From contig CAJPLH010000046.1 in NCBI GenBank assembly GCA_905371275.1, positions 1 to 12,222 on the forward strand: a stretch of 12,222 nucleotides of DNA. Reading direction: 5' to 3'. Every line of letters begins with the position of its first letter. Position 1 is the first letter of the stretch. The translations under genes and the position numbers were made by a program. Source of the DNA: Prevotellaceae bacterium (GTDB taxonomy: Bacteria > Bacteroidota > Bacteroidia > Bacteroidales > Bacteroidaceae). Positions 6,532 through 12,222 of this stretch are shown piece after piece. The notes beneath the pieces are model-generated. The model ran no database searches. It was given only the letters and a program-made list of their open reading frames with translations, and had not been told where the DNA came from.

Positions 6532-7560
6532 ATGACTTCACGTTTTATCCTTCTATTTTCACTTTGCTGCGCGCTTTGTTTCACTTTCTCCGCTTGCGAA
6601 AGAGAAGATAATCCTAATATCCATTGGGAAGATAACACAAAACCCGATCTTCCGGCTCCGCAACCTCAACCTTCTCCGGAGCCTTCGCCTAAGCCCTCTC
6701 CAGAACCCTCCCCCCAACCTAATCCACAGCCTTCTCCCAACAATCCTTCGCCTAGTCCTGCGTTGCCACTGAATGCACAACAACGCGAGGATGCTGCACG
6801 GATGGAGATGCCACTACTCACGGGCGAAAATGGAGAACTCTTCATCGTTCACCGCGTAGCCAACCCACAAGGGCGCGATTCCATCGTCAACTATGCCTAT
6901 GCCTATCTTCCTCAATCCTATCATTCTCGTTGGGTTGCCTTCCGATTTGATGCACAAACACGTTCCAAAACTGTAGGACGCAAGAACTATAAAATCAAAC
7001 CTCAGTATCCTCGCGACCCAAAACTTCCCACGGATTGGGCTATCCCCAGCGATCTCCCCTTCGGACGCGGTTATGATCACGGTCATCTGGTGGCATCCGC
7101 CGATCGTCTTTTTTCGCGAGAAGCCAACGACCAAACTTTTTATATGGGAAATATGAGTCCGCAATTGTCTAGTTTCAACCAAAAGTATTGGACAGGACTT
7201 GAAAGCCTGGTACAAGATTTAGGACGCAATCCCTCCTTTGCTGACACCCTCTATGTGGTGAAAGGTGGCACCCTCACTCCGCTTTCCTCCTTTGGCTACG
7301 CTGCCAATGGGAAGATGCCCGTTCCTCACCACTATTTTATGGCTTTGCTCAAAGTGAAAAATGGAGTTTACAGCAGCATTGGCTTTTGGGTGGAACACAA
7401 AAACTATGGTAAGAATGGTGTTCCCCGAGAGATGGGGAAACACGCTGTGAGCATCTCCGCGCTTGAAAAACTCACCGGCATCAACTTCTTCCACAATCTC
7501 CCTGATGCTGTGGAACAGCGTGTTGAGCAAACACTCACGCTTTCATCTTGGACACTCTAG
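6532..7560 (+). CDS. Lipoprotein DNA/RNA non-specific endonuclease (Serratia nuclease family)
   Basis: 342 residues. The N-terminus is a lipoprotein signal: hydrophobic stretch, then FSAC with lipid-anchored C22. Residues about 41-78 are a proline-rich linker of PSPEPSP-type repeats that would hold the catalytic domain away from the membrane. The nuclease domain follows (about 85-330). Its core motif is YDHGHLVASADR (181-192); H185 is the catalytic His. N216 in FNQKYW and E224 in GLE match the metal-binding Asn and the Glu of Serratia nuclease, with the same 8-residue spacing. The Arg of the usual DRGH is His here (H183). It should cut single- and double-stranded DNA and RNA outside the cytoplasm, for food or against extracellular DNA. 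The ATG at 6532 is fixed by the signal sequence. It diverges from the EEP-family gene and converges with the beta-galactosidase gene. Confidence 0.9.
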   Translation: MTSRFILLFSLCCALCFTFSACEREDNPNIHWEDNTKPDLPAPQPQPSPEPSPKPSPEPSPQPNPQPSPNNPSPSPALPLNAQQREDAARMEMPLLTGENGELFIVHRVANPQGRDSIVNYAYAYLPQSYHSRWVAFRFDAQTRSKTVGRKNYKIKPQYPRDPKLPTDWAIPSDLPFGRGYDHGHLVASADRLFSREANDQTFYMGNMSPQLSSFNQKYWTGLESLVQDLGRNPSFADTLYVVKGGTLTPLSSFGYAANGKMPVPHHYFMALLKVKNGVYSSIGFWVEHKNYGKNGVPREMGKHAVSISALEKLTGINFFHNLPDAVEQRVEQTLTLSSWTL

Positions 7561-7609
7561 TTTCGCTTTCCCCCTCTTCGGCAGTGGGGAGGGGTGGAGG
7601 AGAGGAGAA

Positions 7610-7657
7610 CTATACAAAACAAGCGGAGTTGCGCTCCTGAAAAGAAGGCAACTCCGC
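7610..7657 (-). terminator. Probable terminator of the beta-galactosidase gene
   Basis: GCGGAGTTGC (7623-7632) and GCAACTCCGC (7648-7657) form a perfect 10-bp stem with a 15-base loop. Read on the minus strand, the stem is followed by TTGTTTTGTA (7622-7613), a T-rich tail, so it suits the gene ending at 7721. On the plus strand the tail is purine-rich, so any action on the nuclease transcript would be weaker. Confidence 0.65.
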
Positions 7658-7720
7658 GGAAAGAGAGTCAACGTAAGAAGTTACGAGAGTGTTTGTGTTT
7701 TGTAATTGCTACTGAATGAC

Positions 7721-10700
7721 TTATTTTACCAAATTGACGGGGGTTAGACGCAAACGGAAGGATTGTGATTGTTGTGGCACCCAGAAGGGCTTGATGGTGT
7801 CTACACCACCGCAGGAGGCATTACCCACACCGCGATAAGTAGCATCCATTTGCAACACAAGATAGGGACGTTTCTTCAATTCCCAAGTGTGTTTGGCTTG
7901 CGCTAAATCTTCTTCGCTGAAGGGGAGGGCAGAGAATCCCACTTCACCTTCGGTTTCGATGCGCACACCGCGACCTTTGTTGTCAGTGAAAGTGGCTTCG
8001 CGGAGTTCATAGCGGTAGCCTGTGCTTTGGGGTTTCATGTAGCGTTCCATCGAGGTGAGGGGAGTGGTGGAATAGCGTCCCACGGTGACTCCATCACGAC
8101 GGTCGTTATAGTTTTCCCAAGGACCGAGAGCCCAGTAGTTGATGTGTTGGAGCGTGCTGTCAAGACCTACTTGGAAACCAGTGCGACGGAGGTCGCCGCG
8201 CTTCGGATCAAACTGCACGTTCATATCTACCACGTTTCCACCACGAAGGGTGTAGACGATGGTCATATCGCTCAAAGAACCGGTGCGCTTGGTGAGGATT
8301 TGATAACCATCAGCCGTGCGAGATGCCGAGATTTTGCCTGCTGCGGTCATACTATTGTTGGTGTTAGACTGGCGGTCGTTCTCAATGAAGCGGAAGTTGG
8401 TGTAGTCGAGGTTGAGACCTTGACCGAGGATTTCGCGATTTCCCCAACGAAGACTCTTGAGTTCAGTAGTTTGGGCATCGAAAGTAAGCTGCACTTGGTC
8501 GGCAGTGTAGGAAATTTCATTGCCGTTGCGGACTTCTTTGACTTCTGCAGCGAGAGATTGTGCTTGAGCTAAGGGAGCGCGTTGAGAGAGGACGAATTGT
8601 TTCATCGCTTCTTCGTGCTGCTTGTTGCTCCAATGAGTGGCAGCACGACGGAAAGCATAGAGATTGAGCATCCATTCTTCGCCATTTTTCTTTGCCTTCG
8701 CGAGTTTCACTTTGGGAAGTGCGATGGTGAGCATCACACTATCTCCAGGAGCTACGGGGGGAAGGGTCATTTTGCGCGTGCCTTGCACATATCCATTGCG
8801 CAGGGTCGTCCAGTGGAGGTCGAAATCGTGGAGGTTGGTGAAGGCATATCCGTTGCGCACCACCACTTGCGCGGTGTTCTTTTGCATATCTACGTTCGCC
8901 AGACGGAATTTCACGAATTGGTGTGCAGCTTTCACCTCCTTGAGTTTTGCACTCTCCTCACGAGTACCTGGAAGAATACCATTACTCATGAAGTTTCCTT
9001 GGTGAGGTCCTGGATAGTCATAGCCGGTGTGCAGACGATAGATGCCTTGTTTCATCTCCTTGGGGTCGTAGATGCTTTGATCCACCCAGTCCCACACGGC
9101 AGCACCGATGCAAGAGTTGCTCGCTTCGATGGCATCCCAGTAAGCTCCGAAATTTCCCATCGCATTACCCATGGCGTGCGCATATTCGCAGATGAACATC
9201 GGCTTATCCATATTGTTGGTGTATTGGCTCATCCAGTTCATGTCGGGATACATCTTGGAATACATATCCGAGAAGCGTTCTCCACCAAAAGGACGGTGGA
9301 TGCGCGTACCTTCGTAGTGAACAGGGCGCGTGTTGTCTAGTTTGACGGCGTGGTTGTAGCAATCTCCAAAGTTTTCTCCGTTTCCTCCTTCATTTCCCAA
9401 ACTCCACATAATGACAGAAGGGTGGTTGAAGTCGCGTTTCACCAATCGATCTATGCGATCAACGAAGGCGGGTATCCAACTTTTGAGGTCGGAGATGCTT
9501 TGGTTAGCGTGGTCTTCGAGGTCGGCTTCATCGCAGGTGTACAAACCATAGTAATCGTACATCGCATACATGCGTGCATTGTTGGGATAGTGAGAGGTGC
9601 GAATGGTGTTGATGTTGTTTTGTTTCATCAACAAGATGTCGCGGAGCATCGTTTCGTTCGTTACCGCGCGACCAAGTTTAGGATCGGTGTCTTGACGGTT
9701 TACTCCCTTCAACAAGACGCGCTTTCCATTAACATAGAGCAGAGAACCTTGCAGTTTTACTTCGCGGAAGCCAACTTTTGTGCTCCAAGCCATCTCTTCT
9801 GCACCGTTACCATTGCGTTGCACGAAGCGCACGGTGTAGAGTTGAGGTGTTTCAGCCGTCCACAAGGCAACATTGTTGACGTCAAGATTGAGGGGGTATT
9901 GACTAAAAGTGGAATCTCTGTGTGCTTCTGCCGTGAATTGCAGCAAATCTTTCGCCACGAGTTTACCTTTGGGGTCAAAAACTTTCACATCCAATTGCTT
10001 ATCTTGCTTTTCTGCACTTGGATTTCTCACATCGAAGTTGAATTGCAAGGTAGCATCTTTGTAGTTATTGCGCAGAGAAGTGGTGATTTGGTGATCAAAC
10101 ACGTAAGCTGTGGGCACGTTGAAGAGATAAACATCGCGGAAAATACCCGACATGCGGAACATATCTTGACATTCCAAGTAAGAACCATCGCTCCAACGGA
10201 ACACTTGTACCGCAAGACGGTTTTCACCTTCGCGAAGATAAGGCGTCACATCAAATTCGCTCACGTTGTTAGCCCCTTGACGATAGCCCACAAAGTGTCC
10301 GTTCATCCAAATCATTGCGGCACTATATACCCCTGCAAAGTGGATGATGGTGCGTTGTTGCGACCATCCTTGGGGTAAATCGAATGTGCGCACATACGAA
10401 CCCACAGGGTTGATGCCATAGTTCGCACCCCCATCGTTGTATCCTGGACGCGCCATAATATAAGGAGGGGTGTTAGCGTGAGGATATTCCACATTGCAAT
10501 AAATAGGGTGGTCATATCCTTGCATCTCCCAGTTGGAAGGCACAGGAATGTTATCCCATTTCGACGCATCGAAGCCTTCTTGGAAGAAAGTTGTGGGACG
10601 AAGTTTGGGTTCGCTCACCAAATGAAACTTCCACGTGCCGTTGAGCGAAAGATAACGCTCGCTCACGGGTACAGACCACGGAGTGTTGTAGAAAGTCTTG

Positions 10701-11722
10701 TCTTTGAGCATCTCTGCTTCGCTCGCATAAGGTTGATAAGTGGTGTGCGCAGGCAAGCGATTGAGCGCAAAGATGGTTTCATCTTCCCACCAAGGAGATT
10801 TGATTTTAGGCTTATTCACCTCGTCAAAAGCCACCCAAGCTGTGGAATCTTTGAGATTGAGTGGCACAATTTTCATTTCATCTCCGCGCAACGCAAACAT
10901 CTTCTCCTTTTTGTTGAAAGAAGCAATGACGAAAGCACCTTCTTGTCCAGGAACAGGCAGGATGGTGAGTTGCGCATTTCCGGGATTTCTCAGCGAAGCC
11001 GGCCACTGCAACAAGTAGTCAATCGAAGCATTGTTGCCGCCATCATCAAAATGTTGCACAAAATAAGCATTTTCCACCACACGGCGGTTGAGATCGAGCA
11101 TTTTCACCGACCAGTATTGACCGCGATGCGTAGAGTCTTGAGGTTCTACCAAGATGGGGCGACCATTTTCAGCCACTTCTCCGTTACCCAACACAAAACC
11201 TGGTTTGTTGACAAGACGCAAACGATAAGTTTGTTGATCGTCAAACCCCGAAACACCTGCCGCAACAGCGCGAAGTTGAGGTTGTTTTCCCTTCAAACTC
11301 GCCAAATCAACGAGGTGAAAGTGTCCACTTTTGTCCAAACCGACAGCTTTGTCGCGACGTGTTGCGGGTACAAGCACCACACCCGCAGGCGATTGTTCGA
11401 TGCTCCACAACTGATTCTCGTCAGAACCATTGATTTCTCCGGTTTCCACTCGGTCACCATTGTGGCGCAAAGCCTGTTGGGTAAAAGGATTAAGGATGCG
11501 CCACGAACCAGAAAGTGGAGCAATCGTCCAGTATTGCTGTGTGCGTTGTGCATCTGTTGACGCGGTGATGGCTGTTGTGCCCGAAACATCGAGCACGCGT
11601 CCTGAAGTTGTGGCTTGGAGACGATAGAGTGCCCCCTTGCGCCAACTAGCAGTTTGCGCCATCATCGGGAGCGAAAAAGCAATAAATGCGGCTCCCAAAC
11701 AGAGTTTGCTGAAAAACTTCAT
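7721..11722 (-). CDS. Exported GH2 beta-galactosidase (LacZ type) with ricin-like N-terminal region
   Basis: 1333 residues; it removes terminal beta-galactose (or a related sugar) from glycans in the periplasm or outside. A signal peptide (MKFFSKLCLGAAFIAFSLPM, ending MAQ) fixes the ATG at 11720-11722; the frame is open 32 codons further up without family sense. Residues about 27-300 look like ricin/beta-trefoil lectin modules, with QxW signatures at 63-65, 104-106 and 202-204. Then come the GH2 sugar-binding domain (about 355-535), Ig-like domain (540-650), TIM barrel (650-940) and the C-terminal LacZ small-chain type domain (about 1070-1330). The acid/base is E778 in SLGNEGG, the nucleophile E846 in FICEYAHAMGN, and HYPN (711-714) is also present. 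E. coli LacZ is about 1024 residues; the extra length is the N-terminal lectin part. A -7 box lies just upstream. Confidence 0.94.
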   Translation of the reverse strand: MKFFSKLCLGAAFIAFSLPMMAQTASWRKGALYRLQATTSGRVLDVSGTTAITASTDAQRTQQYWTIAPLSGSWRILNPFTQQALRHNGDRVETGEINGSDENQLWSIEQSPAGVVLVPATRRDKAVGLDKSGHFHLVDLASLKGKQPQLRAVAAGVSGFDDQQTYRLRLVNKPGFVLGNGEVAENGRPILVEPQDSTHRGQYWSVKMLDLNRRVVENAYFVQHFDDGGNNASIDYLLQWPASLRNPGNAQLTILPVPGQEGAFVIASFNKKEKMFALRGDEMKIVPLNLKDSTAWVAFDEVNKPKIKSPWWEDETIFALNRLPAHTTYQPYASEAEMLKDKTFYNTPWSVPVSERYLSLNGTWKFHLVSEPKLRPTTFFQEGFDASKWDNIPVPSNWEMQGYDHPIYCNVEYPHANTPPYIMARPGYNDGGANYGINPVGSYVRTFDLPQGWSQQRTIIHFAGVYSAAMIWMNGHFVGYRQGANNVSEFDVTPYLREGENRLAVQVFRWSDGSYLECQDMFRMSGIFRDVYLFNVPTAYVFDHQITTSLRNNYKDATLQFNFDVRNPSAEKQDKQLDVKVFDPKGKLVAKDLLQFTAEAHRDSTFSQYPLNLDVNNVALWTAETPQLYTVRFVQRNGNGAEEMAWSTKVGFREVKLQGSLLYVNGKRVLLKGVNRQDTDPKLGRAVTNETMLRDILLMKQNNINTIRTSHYPNNARMYAMYDYYGLYTCDEADLEDHANQSISDLKSWIPAFVDRIDRLVKRDFNHPSVIMWSLGNEGGNGENFGDCYNHAVKLDNTRPVHYEGTRIHRPFGGERFSDMYSKMYPDMNWMSQYTNNMDKPMFICEYAHAMGNAMGNFGAYWDAIEASNSCIGAAVWDWVDQSIYDPKEMKQGIYRLHTGYDYPGPHQGNFMSNGILPGTREESAKLKEVKAAHQFVKFRLANVDMQKNTAQVVVRNGYAFTNLHDFDLHWTTLRNGYVQGTRKMTLPPVAPGDSVMLTIALPKVKLAKAKKNGEEWMLNLYAFRRAATHWSNKQHEEAMKQFVLSQRAPLAQAQSLAAEVKEVRNGNEISYTADQVQLTFDAQTTELKSLRWGNREILGQGLNLDYTNFRFIENDRQSNTNNSMTAAGKISASRTADGYQILTKRTGSLSDMTIVYTLRGGNVVDMNVQFDPKRGDLRRTGFQVGLDSTLQHINYWALGPWENYNDRRDGVTVGRYSTTPLTSMERYMKPQSTGYRYELREATFTDNKGRGVRIETEGEVGFSALPFSEEDLAQAKHTWELKKRPYLVLQMDATYRGVGNASCGGVDTIKPFWVPQQSQSFRLRLTPVNLVK

Positions 11723-11755
11723 TGGATTTTTTAGAAAAGGTGAGAGATTATGCGA

Positions 11756-11784
11756 CAAAGATACGCAATAATCCCGAGATAATC
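11756..11784 (-). promoter_or_regulatory. Candidate promoter of the beta-galactosidase gene
   Basis: On the minus strand TATCTTTG (11763-11756) matches the Bacteroidetes -7 consensus TAnnTTTG, about 34 bases before the ATG. Just upstream are two direct copies of GATTAT (11784-11779 and 11773-11768), 11 bases apart, one helical turn. No clear TTTG -33 box is seen. The promoter lies in the 64-base gap after the barrel-protein gene, so the two genes need not be one operon. Confidence 0.5.
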
Positions 11785-11786
11785 GC

Positions 11787-12222
11787 CTAAAAATCCCAAC
11801 CAATGCCGATTTCTGCAAAGTCGGCTTTTAATTTGTGTGCTTTTATCCCTATGTTGAAGGTAATTCCACTATAATTCACTCCTCTATTTCTGCTCCTTAC
11901 CTCTCTTTTCCACGCTCCCCGTGCATCCATTTCTTTGAGTTCCTCTTTTCTTTTTCCTAAATGATAGCGAAGACCCACACGTTCGTAATAAGGCAGTTCA
12001 TCGCTCGAAGCTAATCTTCCCGTTTCGCGATAAATATAATAACCCAAGTGAATATAGCTCGAGAGTCTACCATAAAAACTTTCGTGTTTCAAAGCAACAC
12101 CGAAAGAAATAGGCGAAAACGCTCGATGTTTTCCATCGTCAGGCGAAAATCTCTGCAATTGTTTCACATAAGGCAAGGTGAAAACGTCCAATCCTGCACC
12201 TAGCGCCCAACGTCTGGCATAT
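11787..12222 (-). CDS. Outer-membrane beta-barrel protein, acyloxyacyl hydrolase/PagL-like, C-terminal part
   Basis: The frame is open to the right window edge (first readable residues YARRWALGAGLDVF), so the start is missing. What is visible is a set of alternating amphipathic strands with aromatic ends (for example RLSSYIHLGYYIYR, ERVGLRYHL) and a final strand ending in Phe (AEIGIGWDF), the signature of an outer-membrane barrel. The ending GITFNIGIKAHKLKADFAEI resembles Bacteroidetes proteins annotated as acyloxyacyl hydrolase or lipid A 3-O-deacylase (PagL) family, which trim acyl chains from lipid A. I do not see the His-x-Ser dyad of Pseudomonas PagL in this part, so activity is uncertain. 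A plain barrel of unknown function is the alternative. It lies 64 bases upstream of the beta-galactosidase gene on the same strand. Confidence 0.65.
   Translation of the reverse strand, partial: YARRWALGAGLDVFTLPYVKQLQRFSPDDGKHRAFSPISFGVALKHESFYGRLSSYIHLGYYIYRETGRLASSDELPYYERVGLRYHLGKRKEELKEMDARGAWKREVRSRNRGVNYSGITFNIGIKAHKLKADFAEIGIGWDF

Noticed and set aside
7571..7594. CCCCTC/GAGGGG pairing just after the nuclease stop
   Set aside because: Six pairs and no following T run; not enough to support a plus-strand terminator.
9350..11560. Several long plus-strand open frames opposite the beta-galactosidase gene
   Set aside because: They are shadows caused by the codon use of the real gene, whose catalytic motifs run through the same bases.
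11723..11818. 32-codon upstream extension of the beta-galactosidase
   Set aside because: It would place residues before a clear signal peptide, overlap the promoter box, and run into the end of the upstream gene.

Overview
The window looks like chromosomal DNA of an anaerobic member of the Bacteroidales (Bacteroidetes). The reasons are the anaerobic (class III) ribonucleotide reductase pair, an RF2 whose sequence is of the Bacteroidetes type, a large exported GH2 beta-galactosidase, weak Shine-Dalgarno sites, and several TAnnTTTG boxes, the -7 element of Bacteroidetes promoters. A Prevotella- or Porphyromonas-like genus is my guess only. Base composition and codon use look even throughout; I see no integrase, transposase, tRNA, rRNA or CRISPR array.

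Layout, left to right. Bases 1-1329 (+): the 3' part of nrdD, then nrdG, separated by a strong hairpin with flanking A and T runs. Bases 1389-6159 (-): reading right to left, an exported endonuclease/exonuclease/phosphatase-family protein, hisS, prfB and a CYTH-domain protein. Between prfB and the CYTH gene lies a 500-base gap without genes (1866-2365). It holds an elaborate repeat structure: four exact-phase 22-bp tandem units, a perfect 18-bp-arm hairpin, inverted copies of that sequence and of a CG-rich end, and a 28-bp alternating pyrimidine-purine tract. Bases 6160-6531: a divergent regulatory gap. Bases 6532-7560 (+): a lipoprotein DNA/RNA non-specific nuclease. Bases 7721-11722 (-): a 1333-residue exported LacZ-type beta-galactosidase with a ricin-like N-terminal extension. 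Bases 11787-12222 (-): the C-terminal part of an outer-membrane beta-barrel resembling the acyloxyacyl hydrolase/PagL-type family, cut by the window edge.

How the genes relate. nrdD and nrdG make and activate the oxygen-sensitive enzyme that supplies dNTPs in anaerobic growth. hisS and prfB are translation housekeeping genes. Everything from 5020 rightward except spacer DNA encodes exported or surface proteins (two phosphodiesterase/nuclease-type enzymes facing away from each other, a glycosidase, an outer-membrane barrel). This fits a commensal that scavenges host- or community-derived nucleic acids and glycans; that role is inference. I found no clear new multi-gene system. The most unusual item is the repeat element at 1925-2305.
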